Shown here piece by piece: positions 10,846 to 22,480 of a stretch of DNA of 54,342 bases. Source of the stretch: Zygnema cylindricum (taxonomy: Eukaryota > Streptophyta > Zygnematophyceae > Zygnematales > Zygnemataceae); the NCBI GenBank assembly GCA_037447655.1, contig JBBHKE010001474.1:225239-279580 (forward strand), written 5' to 3'. Every line of letters starts with the position of its first letter. The first letter of the stretch is position 1. The translations under genes were made by a program, and so were the position numbers. The notes below the pieces were generated by a model. The model made no database searches, was not told the origin of the DNA, and was given only the letters and a program-made list of their open reading frames with translations.

Positions 10846-11302
10846 CTCTGTTTATTTTCTAGTCACTCTTTAATTTCAGACCACACTTCTCCCAGCAAAA
10901 AATTAGCTTAGGGGAAGGCACGGGTTTGGTCATCATATGTGCTACCATCTCGCTATATGGTATGTACTCTAAACTGATTATTTTGTTTTCTACCTTCTCT
11001 CTAACAAAACTGAGTATAATGTCCATGTGTTTGGCTTTAAAATGATGTTTAGGATTTACAGCAATATTGATTGCTGCCTGATTATCACAAAAAAAAATTG
11101 CACACCACTCTTAAGCTGACTAAGCTCACCAAGCAAAGACTTGACCCACATCAATTCTTTTACAATACAGCAAAATGCCATGTACTTAGCCTCCATAGTG
11201 GACTGAGCAATGACTTTTTGCTGCTTGCTGCTCTAGCAGCAAGCCATATCACCCACATACAATACATACCTAGACGTGCATCTCCTCATGGGAGCATCCC
11301 TG
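10846..11302 (-). pseudogene. Element B RNase H, C-terminal part
   Basis: The minus strand gives SSKQQKVIAQSTMEAKYMA, KELMWVKSLLGELS, CDNQAAINIAVNPKHHFKAKHMDI and REKVENKI, the C-terminal half of copia RNase H. The element ends in KPVPSPKLI and a short tract before the 3' LTR. The domain is split by solo LTR S1, and its N-terminal half continues at 12517. At least one stop interrupts it. Confidence 0.85.
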
Positions 11303-11495
11303 TTGATATTTGAGTATTTTCTAGGTCTGTATTATGATAGAAAAAGAGCTGAGGCGGTCTGCCTCTAACTCCCCTATCCAAGCCCCCACACTTGTTGTAG
11401 TCACTGAAGGCTGGATAGGGAGCTAGAGCCATGGCTGCCTAGGCTCTCTAGAGAAGACAGGGGGTGAATTAGGTAGACTTACCAAAAGTTAGTTG

Positions 11496-11570
11496 TCGGA
11501 CGCAGGAATTGATCCTGGTACCTGCCGTACGTCAACCGGCATTAGCCGTTAGCTCTAGCCGTTAAGTCTA
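11496..11570 (-). other. tRNA-like module in solo LTR S1 (antisense)
   Basis: The minus strand has GGCTAGAGCTAACGGC (D-arm-like), followed by CAGGATCAATTCCTGC as a T-arm-like box B hairpin. Confidence 0.5.
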
Positions 11571-11708
11571 GGAATGATATTACGATATATAGGGTTTGAT
11601 AAATATATAAATCTTTATATGTAGATAAATCCGTTTAACGGCTTATAGATACTTTGTACATAGATACAGTTTGATTCAGTACGAAGTACGGTATGTGGAC
11701 AGAACGGA

Positions 11709-11770
11709 TACCGCGCATTTGTTTCGATAGCGAAACAAATACCGCGCATTTGTTTCGATAGCGAAACGAA
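11709..11770. repeat. 31-bp tandem duplication of a hairpin in S1
   Basis: Two 31-bp units, each holding TTTGTTTCG-ATAG-CGAAACAAA (9-bp arms, 4-nt loop; the second unit has one changed base). The same hairpin occurs once in the B LTR at 18101..18122. Confidence 0.8.
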
Positions 11771-11972
11771 TACCACGCGACGAATTTCAGCGGCTAGGAT
11801 TATAGCCGCTTTTGATCGGACGGCCGCGATAGGCGCCGCGATCACGGAAATGTACTTTTGGCGTTTTACGGTCTTTGCCACGTCAGATAACACGTGGCGT
11901 AATAACATTGGATTACGGGAATTCCGGAGATTACAGGAACTAATCCTGATTTGACACGTGTCGACATTTTTG

Positions 11973-12055
11973 CCATGTCGTACAATGGCCGTACAGAAAG
12001 TACACAGGCACCTGTACTTTTTCTGTACGACACAGTAATTTGATTGGTGCCGTAC
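11973..12055 (+). promoter_or_regulatory. GTAC inverted-repeat cluster of solo LTR S1
   Basis: Includes ccgtacagaaagtac, cctgtac, ctgtacgac and gccgtac within about 80 bp. It lies about 80 bp upstream of the TATA box. Confidence 0.5.
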
Positions 12056-12516
12056 TTCAGTAGATAGAGTTTTAGAGAGGGAATAGGACTTAGAAAATTT
12101 TGGGTAGGCAGCTGCCTCTCCCAGAGAGCACCCTGTATAAATGGCAAACTTTGGGCAGCCATAACTATTAATTTACTTGACCATTTTCAGTGATTCTTTT
12201 TGCTGCGGACTCAAGGGAGTTCAGGCTACACAATGGTGTAGTCGGTCAGAGTTTTTTTCTGCCAGGGTGGCTTTATTTCTAAGGGAAAGTCAAAGTGGGT
12301 GAATGTGTCCAAATCTCATATTCTAACTTTGCATTCTGTGGTGGAACTGAGCACACAGAAAGTGTTATTTCACAGGGGTGAATCTATATTGGGGTTCTGA
12401 CTGTAAAGGGGTCGGTCACTTGGGTTTATATTAACTTGGAGTCGGCACTATCTAGATAAGCTTCTTCTGGATCTGCATACTCTGAGGGCCAATGGAGGTC
12501 TCAGAGTTTCAATCCC

Positions 12517-15160
12517 CATAGCTGGCACCACTCCAAGTGGTGATGTCAGTATTGTTCCCACCCAAATGAAACTATAGATCTCTAATTCCTATGAGATATC
12601 TAAGGACTTTCTTAGCTGCCTCCTAATCTTTCTTAGTGGGAGCATTCAGACTCCTACTTAGTACTCCTATAGCTGCAGCTATGTCCAGACTGGTACAATT
12701 CATGAAATATATTAGGTTGCCCACTACTTGTCTATAAGGGATGGTCTGCATAAATCTTTTCTCTTCTGGGCCTACCTCATCATCCAAGATTATAACTCCC
12801 TCTTCCACACTCACCTCACTTCCCTTCTTTAGTTCCATAGGAGTGTTACAACTATTAGCCTTGTCCAGTTGGAATTTTTCTAATATATTTCTAATGGTTT
12901 CTTTTTGAGTTAATCTTATTATCTTTCTATATCTATCCCTCTCTACCTGAATTCCCAAAATATACCTTGCTTCTCCCATATCCTACATCTCAAATCATCC
13001 TTTTAGATCATTTTTCAACTTATTTATTTTATCCATAGATTTACTTAAAACAAGCGAATCATCAACATAAATTTCAATAAAAATAGCTCTTTCCTCAACT
13101 TCAAAAAAATAGATTGAGTGATCTGAGCTGATCCGAATATATCCTAAACTTGAAAGAAACTCATCAAACTTCTTGTTCCATTGTCGGGGTGCCTGTTTCA
13201 ACCCATACAAAGATTTGATCAATCGGCATACTTTGCTCTCCTCCCCTTGCTCCACAAATATTTCGGGCTGTCGCATAAAAATCTCCTCTTCTAACTCTCC
13301 ATGTAGAAAGGCTGTCTTGATGTCCATTTGATGCACTTCCATGTCTTCTGCTACCGCTATACTGAGAAGTATTCGAACAGATTGAAACCTGACGACCGGA
13401 GCAAAAGTCTCCTCGTGGGAATTCCATCTTTTTGGGTAAATCCCTTTGCCACTAACCAAGCCTTGTAGCGGTCAATGGTGTTATCCGGGTTGAGTTTGAA
13501 TTTGAATATCCACTTACACCCGAATGGCTTCCTATTAGAGGGATAGTCCACCAATTCCCATGTACTGGCTGCCATAATCGAAGCCATCTCCTCATTAATG
13601 GTTGACTTCCACCGAATCCTCTCAAGACATCTCATTGCCTCACCATAAGTCTGGGGCTCATCGGGATGAGACAGTTTGGTTAGCTTGTTGTTAACTTGTT
13701 TCTCTTGCAGTATTTTGTTGCTTCTCCTTCCGCCCTCAAACTCTGATGGTGCATTGGATGGCTCTTGTGGATTCTTTCGAATAGTTTTGACTTCTCCCCT
13801 ATTCCTCGATTTTGGGTCTATTTCCACCACGTCATCCGCTTTGGTTGGAGTAGGCACTAGGGGTTTTACGGTTAAATCCTCCTAATTTTGATTTATACAT
13901 GCAAGATCATCATCTTCTCGAAAACTTGGATAGTTAGGAAGCTCAAAGTCATCACAATTTTCTGACTCAAATCTCATTTTGACTATCTTTCTATGATTAA
14001 AGGGATCGATAGATTTCCCTTCATCCATGACCACTAGATGCTTTACTAGAATTATATCTTCTCTCTTGAGATCATAGACTCTATATCCTTTTACATCTTC
14101 ATCATATCCCAGTAGATATCCTGGTTTTCCTTTCAGATCCAACTTCCAATTTGACCAATCTGTGTCTACGCTGAATACTTAACTACCGAAAACCTTTAAG
14201 TGTGAAACATCTCGTTTTCGGCCGGTCCATCTCTTATAAGGGGTTTGGCCTTTTAGTGCCGAGGTAAGAACTCATTTCTTGAGATCATTTGCACAGTTCA
14301 TAGCTTTGGCCCAAAATCTCCACCCTATTTTTTTATCTGAGAGCACACTCCTGGCACTATCAAACAGAGTTCTATTTAACCTCTCGGCTACACCATTCTT
14401 CTCAGGATTTTCAATAACAGTCTTTTAGTGTTGCACTCCATCTTCTCTCAGAAAATCCTCAAAATGATTGGAGGTATACTCTCCTCTATTATCACTCTTT
14501 ATTCTCTTATTAGGGGTTTCATGGAGTTTTTCACTCCATGCCTTATATTTCTTAAAAACCTGTCGGGCCTCTGATTGATTTTTCAAAATATACACTGTAG
14601 AGTATTGAGACCAATCGTCAGTGATTGTCATCATACACCTTTTACCATCGGGTGAGGGCACTTTGGCCGGTCCCCAAATATCATTGTGTACCAAGTCTAA
14701 CACTTTTCCCCCTTTATAAGTGGATTCCTTTGGGAAGGGTGTTCTGTGTGCTTTACCTTGAGCACAACCACTACAATCACTCAAGTTTTCACTTTCTCCA
14801 AACTGAATTCCTTCCAATATTCCCATCTTTTCATTTCTTTCAACTTATCTAAATGCACATGTCCAAGCCTCTTATGCCACAACATAATATCATAAATACC
14901 AACATAGTAAAGTTTATTCTTTTCATTGCTTAAAATCAGCCTAAACATTCCTTGGCTACCTTTTTCAACAGTGAAATAAACTTCCATCTCAAATGTAGCA
15001 GTAAAGGTTCCCTTCGTAGTGCTAGTCTCAAAACCATTGACGTTGAGTTGAGGTTTTTGTTTAACTTTGGAATAAACAATACATCAGAGAATGTCACTAT
15101 AGATGTCTTTCCCTCCACTAAGACTTTCATATCTACTGATCCTACCATAGTAGTAGTGAC
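12517..15160 (-). pseudogene. Element B pol: RNase H N-terminus, reverse transcriptase, integrase (decayed)
   Basis: Right to left on the minus strand: pre-integrase (14781..15155, WHKRLGHVHLDK), integrase with CSGCAQGK, HNDIWGP (first Asp kept, preceding Thr changed), SDNRGEY and NGVAERLNRT (catalytic Glu intact, about 14385), and an integrase C-terminal block 13882..14142. A linker is followed by reverse transcriptase (12623..13600) with [22 protein letters not shown] and YVDDSLVLSKS (catalytic pair intact, about 13045), then the start of RNase H. Frameshifts fall near 13400, 13880, 14160 and 14425, so no full polyprotein is encoded. Confidence 0.88.
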
Positions 15161-16259
15161 TGTTGTTTTGAAAAGTTTGTTTCGTGCGTACGCGACAGTT
15201 CGTGCGCTATGGAATTTAATGTGGAGATTCGAATGGATTCATGGAGTGGGGGAGCGAACGAACGAATATAATTTAAGTGATGTAAAAGACTCATTGAGTG
15301 GCGGGTACAAACATTGACAAAAGGACGATGGATCGCGAAGCGATCCGATATGAAATAAACAAAATGTTGAAAAAGGCACCGCCGGTACAGCGCAGTTGCA
15401 ACGCAAACAGGACAACGCAACTGCGGTTATTTTGGATGAATATGCGCCGCCGGTACGGAGCAGCTGCGACGCAGACGAGTCAACGCAACTGTGGTTACCT
15501 TGATACGATCCGCACGGACAAAGCAGTTGACGCAGCTGCGAATAATATGACTAGTATAGATTAAGAGTTATGATATTTACTTAGTGGTAGCTTGGTTTTT
15601 GACGTACAAAGATTGTGGAGATGTCGGTGTAAATATTATGTACAACATAGGTGTTTCTTTTTGCTAATTAATTATTAGTGTAGATTTGTTCGGTCTGACA
15701 TACCTCGAACTATTCGGGTATACTTACAATAATTTAAGTAGATGGTAGATACCGTACGGCTGTTATGCCTCCGTACATTGAGTAGTGAACTCTCTTAGTA
15801 TAACTTGTAGGACTTAGAATATTTTGAGTATCACAGGCAAGTTTATCATAGCAATGGCAGACTGTTTTTTGCATCTTTTACCTGTTGGTGCAATCACTCT
15901 GTTTAGTGCTTTTATGTGAAACTTTCTGGAAATATTATATGATATAGAATCTATATGTGTGTGAAGTTTCATTGTATTCCAGTATCTCTCTAAGATTCTG
16001 TGAGCAGTCTAAGTGGTTAGTTTGTGAAGTTGTCAACTGTTTTTGTGACCCTCTGGAGCTTATATCTTCTAGATGCCTTAGTGGATTTGGCTGTAACTTT
16101 GGGATTTTACAGTGTATATGGTATAATGCACATTGGTGCTTTTTGAGGTTATTTTGTTTATTGTGGAGTAATCTCTGCTGTCTGTAACACATCTGTTTTT
16201 GAGGTAGTATATGGGTGTTTCCGTGAGTAATCCATGGCTGAAATAGGCTATGGACAACA
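15161..16259 (+). repeat. Solo LTR S2 with 5-bp target duplication
   Basis: 1099 bp, TGTTGTTTTG...GGACAACA, flanked by gtgac on both sides (15156..15160 and 16260..16264). Removing it restores the pre-integrase/protease reading of B. The end sequence TGTTGT...ACAACA differs from the A/B and C/E types and is shared with S3, and an internal stretch (near 15768 and 20945, atgcctccgtac) is also shared with S3. It has no coding content. Confidence 0.9.
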
Positions 16260-17491
16260 GTGACTACCCTCCCATCCCTATAATCTATCTCTACTATGGG
16301 AATCTTTCTCATCTTAGTGAATAGGTATTTATCCTTACACGTGCATTGAGGCATCGGAATCCACAATCCAACCTCTTTCACCTTTCAAACCTCCAAAAAC
16401 ACACTTCTGCTTTTGAGGAATTTCGACCTCCGTCTTTGCCTCCAACTCCTCATCCAGCAAGAGCTCACCGTCATCATCCTCGGATTCCTCCTTGTGTACT
16501 TGAGTCACAAGAGCCTTTTTCTTTCCTGTTGGAGGTCCACCTATCTGCCCCTCCTTTAACCAAAGTTCGGTTAACTTAGTGCACTCCGCTATATAATGCC
16601 TTGGTTACTTACAAAAATGACACAAACCCTTGGGAGCCCTTGGTCCAAACTCCTCGATATGATTTCCCCCCCCCCCCCCCCCCCCCTCCATAGTTTCTCA
16701 CTGGTTTCCTAGAATTGTTGTTCCTCCAATCAATCCCAACTGTCAAGGCTTGCCCACTCTTTCCTCCCCTTTGGATCTCAATCGTGTTCTCCCGAACGAG
16801 AATCATCCCTACCATTGAATTTCATATCCACCTTGAGTTTGGCAAGTCCTACACACACTTGACTATGTTCTCGAACTCATCTTGTAACTTCATGAGCAGA
16901 CAGCTAACCTTCATTTTTTCAGTTTAAACCTTTCCAACACTCTCTAGCTCTATAAAAAGTGTTGCGAGCTCATTACAAATATCAAACATCTTCCCCCCTT
17001 TGTATACATATGCGTTAATTTTCTGATCAGCCAAGTGTTGTTGCTTAATCGTACCAATTTGGTTTATCTCTATGAGAGCCACCCAAAGATCGTATGCCCT
17101 CTCTACCTGCAAATGAGGAGATGCAAGCCCTTGACTAAGATGGCAGAGGATAAAGTGCTTTGCCGCCATATTGTTGTAGTCCTACATATCGGTATCATTC
17201 TCCTTGTTCCTCGAAATAGGTGACATGAATGCCAAACCGGTTGCTATTGGTGTGATCGTCACTTTCTCCTTTCCTTTGTCCAACATCTCCCCTTCCTTTG
17301 TTTCCTCTGTTAGAGATGGATCTCCATCTCTGGTGAATATGCTTCCTCCAAACCCTAGAGGGATGCAATCACTGGGTGGACGCCTCACCCGTCCACTCAG
17401 TATTCCCCAAAACTTTTTCTCACAAAGAGCTCCTGTCATTATACTCTCTCAGTATATTAAGCCAGTTCCATTTAAAATAGGCACCCTAGAG
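16260..17491 (-). pseudogene. Element B protease start and gag (broken)
   Basis: Minus strand. Gag starts at the primer-site ATG (MGPPSRVPI), then GALCEKKFWGILSGRVRR (17370..17435), a charged linker, LADQKINAYVYKGGKMFDICNELATLF (about 16975..17045), and the CHFCK-PRHYIAEC knuckle near 16575..16625, which is interrupted by a stop. The protease motif reads DSDAS (Gly to Asp) near 16345. A run of 21 C on the plus strand (16666..16686) lies at the Gly-rich part of gag. Stops and frame changes make it non-coding. Confidence 0.83.
16666..16686. repeat. Homopolymer C21 (G21 on the gag strand)
   Basis: Twenty-one consecutive C. It sits where the gag strand codes for glycines in a GG-rich segment and looks like slippage expansion of GGN codons. 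An assembly length error is also possible. Confidence 0.9.
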
Positions 17492-17506
17492 GGTGGGCCC
17501 ATTCCC
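17492..17506 (-). promoter_or_regulatory. Element B primer-binding site
   Basis: Minus strand GGGAATGGGCCCACC has two changes from the tRNA-Met half-tRNA site. It is adjacent to the LTR at 17507. Confidence 0.65.
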
Positions 17507-18555
17507 TGCAACTCTGAGACCTTCATTGGCCCTCAAAGTAAACAGCTCACACAAAGACTCTAGGATAACCCTGGCCCCTTTGTAATTCAACAAAAATATC
17601 CGACACCGTGGCAGAAAATAACTCTGACCACTTCCACCGCTATCAAGGCAAGACTCCATTGAGTCGATAGCAAAAAGAATCTCTGAATTTGCTCCCTTGA
17701 GCAGTAAATTATGGAGGGTCAAAGTTGACCTTTTGTATAGAGTCTCTCTAAGAGAGAGGGTCCTATCTACCAAATTTTTCTAAGTCCTATCTCTCTTTAA
17801 AACTCTTTCTACTGAAGTATGCCACCAATCAAAATATTGTGTCGTACAAAAAGGTACAAGTGTCGGTGTACTTTCTGTACGACCATTGTACGACATGGCC
17901 AACCAGTCGACACATATCATATCTGGATTCGTTCACGTAAACCCTGGAGATGTCGTTATCCAATGTGGTCGTGCCTTGTGTCAATTGATGTGGTGGTGAC
18001 CGAAAATCGCCAAAATCCTATTCCCCGATCTCGGCATCCTTCGCGGCCGTTCGATCTAAACCGGGTTTAAATCGTAGCCGTCATAAATCAATGCGCGATA
18101 TTTGTTTCGCTGTCGAAACAAAATGCGCGGTATCTGTTTCAGAACCATATCGTACTCCAAACTTTACAAACGTGTATCCATGCGTGATGTCTATAGTTTC
18201 AGTTAAATGAATTAGTTCACGTTTTATAGTTTATATATGTGTCGACCCAATATGTCTCAACACCAATCCTAATCTATCGGATTAAGCTACCGTCTATATC
18301 TAACTTGTTGGACGGCATGTACTAGGATCAAATCTTAGGTGCGTCAAGTATATTTTGGTAAATCTACCAAAATCTACCTCTTATCTCTTTATCTCTTAAG
18401 CAACATAGGCAGCCATGGCTCTAGCCCTCTTCAACATTCAGTGACTGCGATAAGTGTGGGAGTTAAAGAGAGGAGTTAGAAGCAGACTGCCTCGGCTTTT
18501 TTTCTGTCTTTCATTTTAGACCTAGAAAATACTAAAATAACCATTAATTTCTACA
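17507..18555 (-). repeat. Element B 5' LTR
   Basis: 1049 bp, partner of 9794..10845. It has the antisense tRNA-like module at 18274..18345, a perfect hairpin TTTGTTTCG-CTGT-CGAAACAAA at 18101..18122, and the GTAC cluster at about 17840..17895. The right edge joins element D's RNase H reading directly. Confidence 0.88.
18274..18345 (+). other. tRNA-like module in B 5' LTR (antisense)
   Basis: CTATCGGATTAAGC and AGGATCAAATC are kept at tRNA-like spacing. Confidence 0.45.
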
Positions 18556-20457
18556 TTACGAACATACAAAACATACTCAGATGTACACCTCCACATCGGA
18601 GCATCCCCATAACTGGCATCACTCCAAGTGGTGATGTCAGTATTATCCCCTCCCAAATTCAACCACAGATCTCTCGTTCCTTTTAAGTGTCGCATGACCG
18701 TTTTGGTCGCTTCCCAATCTTTCTTCCAAGGATCATTCAGACTCTTACTTAATATCTCTACAGTTGTTGCTATATCAGGACGAGTATAGTTCATAAAATA
18801 GATCAAACTACCTACAACCTGTCTGTATAGAATAGTTTGCATAACTCGCTTTCCTCAAGTCCTAACTCATTATCCAAGATCAAGACTTCCTCTTCTGAGC
18901 TCTCCTCATTTCCCTTCTTTAAGTCCATTGGAGTTGTACAACTATTTGTTTTATCCATTTGAAATTTTCCAAGCATACCCCCTCTTGCTTCTTTTTGAGT
19001 TAGTCTAATTATTTTCTTCTCTCTATTCCTCTCTATCTGAATTCCCAATATATACTTTGCTTCCCCCAAGTCCTTCATTTCAAATCTACTCTTTAGGTCC
19101 TTTTTCAATCCATTAATTTTCCCCATTGATTTTCTCAAAATAAGCAAATTATCAATATAGATGGCAATGAAAATTATAACTTCCTCGTCCTCAAAAAGGT
19201 AGATGGAATGATCCAAAGTGATTCGGATATATCCGAAACACGTCAAAAACTCGTCCAACTTCTTGTTCCATTGGTGTGGAGCTTGCTTTAGTCCATAAAG
19301 AAACTTTCTCAAACCGTACACCTTACTTTCTTCTCCTTTCTCCACAAATCCTACTAGCTTTTGCATGAAGATCTCTTCTTCTATTTCTCCGGTAAGAAAG
19401 CGGTTTTGATGTCCATCTGCTTCACTTCCATGTCTTATACTGCCGCTAGACTAAGTAGAACCCGCAAGGAGGGAAATCTAACAACCGGAGCAAAGGTCTT
19501 CTCATAATCGATTCCCTCCTTCTGTGTGAACCCCTTTGCCACTAATCGGCGTTCTATCGCTTGATAATGTTATCCGGATTCAGTTTCAACTTAAATACTC
19601 ACTTGCATCCTATAGGCTTTCTGTTCGGAGGACAATCCACCAACTCCCATGTGTTTGCTTCTATAATGGAAGCCATCTCATTATTAATGGTTGTTATCTA
19701 TCTACTACTCTCCAGACTATTAACTGTTTCCGAGTAATTCTGGGGTTCGCTCAAATGTGACAGTTTGGTTACCTTGTTGTTTACTTGTCTCTCTTGAAGT
19801 CTCTTGGTGCTTCTCCTTCCTCCTTCAAACTTTGATGCTGGAATGGAGGGTAATCTCGGATTTCTCTGAATGACTTCATCTTCTTCCTTATCCGTGGAGT
19901 CCATCTTCAGACATTTATCATCCATCTTGGGTCTTTCCTCTTTTTCTTCCTCGGTTTGAATCGGAAGCTGTGATTCCAAAAGAGAGTCACTCTTGGTCAG
20001 ATTTTACTCTTTCTTTGTAAGGTAAGGCTGAACCGAAGTTCGGTTAGAAGAATCTGAATCTAACTCGTTTTCGGATTCAATTCTTATATTAACCGGTTTA
20101 GTGTATTTAAAGGGATCTATGGACTTTCTTTCATCCATGACTACCAAGTGTTTTACTAGAATGATGTCTTCTCTTCCGCGATCTTAAACTCTATATTCTT
20201 TTATATTTTTATCACACCCAAATAGGTATCCCGACTTTCCCCTTGCATCTAACTTCCAATCAGATTTTTCTGTGTTTAGACTAAGCATTTGACTTTCGAA
20301 CACCTTTAAGTGTGAAATATTAGGTTTCTTCCGGTCTATCTTTCATAAGGTGTTTATCATTTAACCCCCGAGGTAAGGAATTTATTTTTAAGATAGTTAG
20401 CACAATTCATAGCTTCTGCCCAAAAACGTTTTCTTATCTTTTTATCACACAACATAC
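18556..20457 (-). pseudogene. Element D integrase C-terminus, reverse transcriptase and RNase H (decayed)
   Basis: The minus strand shows an integrase C-terminal block (about 20080..20450), a variable linker with LSHLSEPQNY (about 19750), and RVT_2 reverse transcriptase (18842..19640). The active-site motif reads YIDNLL instead of YVDDLL (about 19145..19165), so a catalytic Asp is Asn. RNase H start (SDASYGDAPMWRCTSEYVLYV) is at 18556..18660. Multiple frame breaks occur. The domain stops at the B LTR. Confidence 0.85.
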
Positions 20458-21301
20458 TGTTGTTTTTAGAAAGCTTTAGTCCTCTCTATGCCTCAGCTGT
20501 GAGGGAGAGAGAGCTATTCAGGACTTAAGCTATTTTTGGTTGAGTTCGGTTCAGTGGTTACCAAAATTAGTGTGACAGTGAAGTTGGGAGTTCACGGTTC
20601 ATTCACACTTGGGACACGCGTCGTCACTTGACAGAAATGCGTGAGTATGTCCTCTGTGGACGTACGAAAATTCGGCAGGACCACGGGACTTCGTGAAGTC
20701 AGTTCTACGGTGCCAAATCCTCTTATCGGACGGCTGACAGCCGCCGCCAACAAATACTGACGAGGCGTGACTAGATCACTATCACTTTACGTTGTCTGAA
20801 CTTTGGTGTAAATATTTAGTAGAATAGAATTTTGTCTGTAGTGAATTAGTTGTTTAGTGTTGAGAATGTGGTTTATGACATACCTTCAGTACACACGTAT
20901 ACTCACACTATTTGTTGTGTTAGAATGTTATATGTACGACTGGAATGCCTCCGTACAGCTTAGTGTAGTTTCGGTGTGTAGAAGTAGGACTTAGTGAATT
21001 TGATTCATTAGGAACAAATGATATGAAAACTGTACACTCAGTTTTATGTAATTTCATTTCTGAATATCTCACAGATCTGTTAACGGAATTAATTGAAATT
21101 TTGCGTGTGTGTTTTTTTTTTATGTTATCTACAATGTGGTAAATTTTCAGGACCATTCGATCATTTTATTGAAAGTTATAGTCTGTCAAAGTTGTTGTTC
21201 AGCCATTGGTATTTGTGGAAGCTTCCTCTTTTGTTTTGTTCTACGATGACTACTGCTGCATCTTCTTCATCTTCAGTGCCAGCAGTTGTCTCAGAACAAC
21301 A
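20458..21301 (+). repeat. Solo LTR S3 with 5-bp target duplication
   Basis: 844 bp, TGTTGTTTTTAGAAAGC...CTCAGAACAACA, flanked by catac on both sides (20453..20457 and 21302..21306). Excising it rejoins the integrase reading of D. It belongs with S2 (same ends and shared internal blocks such as atgcctccgtac and gtaggactta). A box A-like GGTTCAGTGGTTACC followed by GGTTCATTCAC lies near 20550..20620. Confidence 0.9.
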
Positions 21302-22480
21302 CATACTACGGGAACTATCACTTAATGTCCCATTTAGTCTCTCGGCTACACTGTTTTGTTTTGGATTCTTTGGAACAGTCTTTTGGTGTTGAACCCCTCC
21401 CTCTTTCAAGAACTCCTTAAACTCCTTAGATGTGTATTCTCCCCCATTATCACTCCTCACTCTCTATATAGGTTTCTCATGAAGCTTTTCACTCCATGTT
21501 TTATACTCTTTAAGGTAAGCCAAAGCCTCAGATTTGTTTTTCAAGAAATATACTCTAGAGTATTTAGACCAATCATCAGTGAAAGTAAGCATAAATCTTT
21601 TCCCTCCAACTGATGGCACTTTGGGCGATCCCCATATGTTAGTATGAACTAGATCAAAGACCTTTTCACCCTTATATGTTGCGGTTTTTGGAAAACGCAA
21701 TCTGTGGGCCTTACCTTGAGCACATCCATTACAATTATCCAAAGTCTCATTGTCTCCAAAATGTATTCCCTCAACAACACCCGTTTTCTTCATTTCTTTC
21801 AATCTATCTAGATGCACATGTCCCAATCTTTTATGCCACATCATTAAATCACTTACAACGGCATAGTAAACTCTCGTCTTTCCATTACTCAAATTCAACC
21901 TAAACATTCTTTGGCTACCCTTTTCAGTCGTGAATTACACTTCAAAGCTAGCAACAAAGACTCCTTTCTTAGTACTAGTCTGAAAACCCTTATCATCTAA
22001 GCCCGGGGTAGAGATAAGATTCTTGTTCAACTCCGGGATAGAAATAACATCTGAGAAAGTGACTATGGATGCCTTTCCGTCAACTAGAACGATGAGATCC
22101 ACAGATCCCACTAAATTAGTGGTTACTATTTTTCCATCCCTATACTGTATCTTTACAGTAGGGATCTTTCTCATTTTGGTAAACAATGGTTTTTCTCTAT
22201 GCATAGGCATAGAGGCTCTTGAATCAATGATCCATCTTTCTTCAGGATCCTCTCTTACTCCATCAAAAGGACACTTTTGCCTCCTTGGAATATCCAGCTC
22301 ATCTTTCACCTCTAGTTCCTCGTTGAGGAGAAGTACTCCATCCTCCTCATCGGAATCCTATCCCATGACTTGTGGTGTAACAAATGCCTTCTTCATTACT
22401 ATTGCTGGTTTTCCGATCCGCTCCTCCTTGAATCTCAGCTCTGTCAGTGTAGTACACTCCACCATGTAATGTCTCGGCTT
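21302..22480 (-). pseudogene. Element D protease, pre-integrase and integrase core (decayed)
   Basis: Minus strand. Protease motif DSRAS near 22215. Pre-integrase and integrase 21464..21907 has WHKRLGHVHLDR, CNGCAQGKAH, HTNIWGSP (first catalytic Asp replaced by Asn) and TDDWSKYSRVYFLKN. Further left (21307..21460) it has SDNGGEY and NSVAERLNGT with the Glu kept. Frame breaks occur at about 21463 and 21910. It is interrupted at 21301 by S3. Confidence 0.85.

Larger units (their letters stand above)
11303..12511 (+). repeat. Solo LTR S1 with 5-bp target duplication
   Basis: 1209 bp, TGTTGATATTTG...GAGTTTCA, plus orientation, flanked by atccc on both sides (11298..11302 and 12512..12516). Removing it and one atccc restores the RNase H sequence seen in element D. 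It is related to the E LTRs. It contains an antisense tRNA-like module, a 31-bp hairpin duplication (11709..11770), ACGTGGC sites near 11890, a GTAC cluster (11973..12055) and a TATA box (TGTATAAATGG near 12132). No internal region remains, as expected after LTR-LTR recombination. Confidence 0.92.
9794..18555 (-). mobile_element. Element B: Ty1/copia retrotransposon, minus strand, with two inserted solo LTRs
   Basis: Complete layout on the minus strand: 5' LTR 17507..18555, primer site, gag, protease, integrase, reverse transcriptase, RNase H and 3' LTR 9794..10845. A sampled 180-bp stretch of the two LTRs shows about 4% difference by eye, so they are a pair. Solo LTRs S1 and S2 interrupt it. 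The flanks do not match (ggcac on the left, ttacg on the right), so the usual target duplication is absent, which suggests a recombined junction. Confidence 0.88.
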
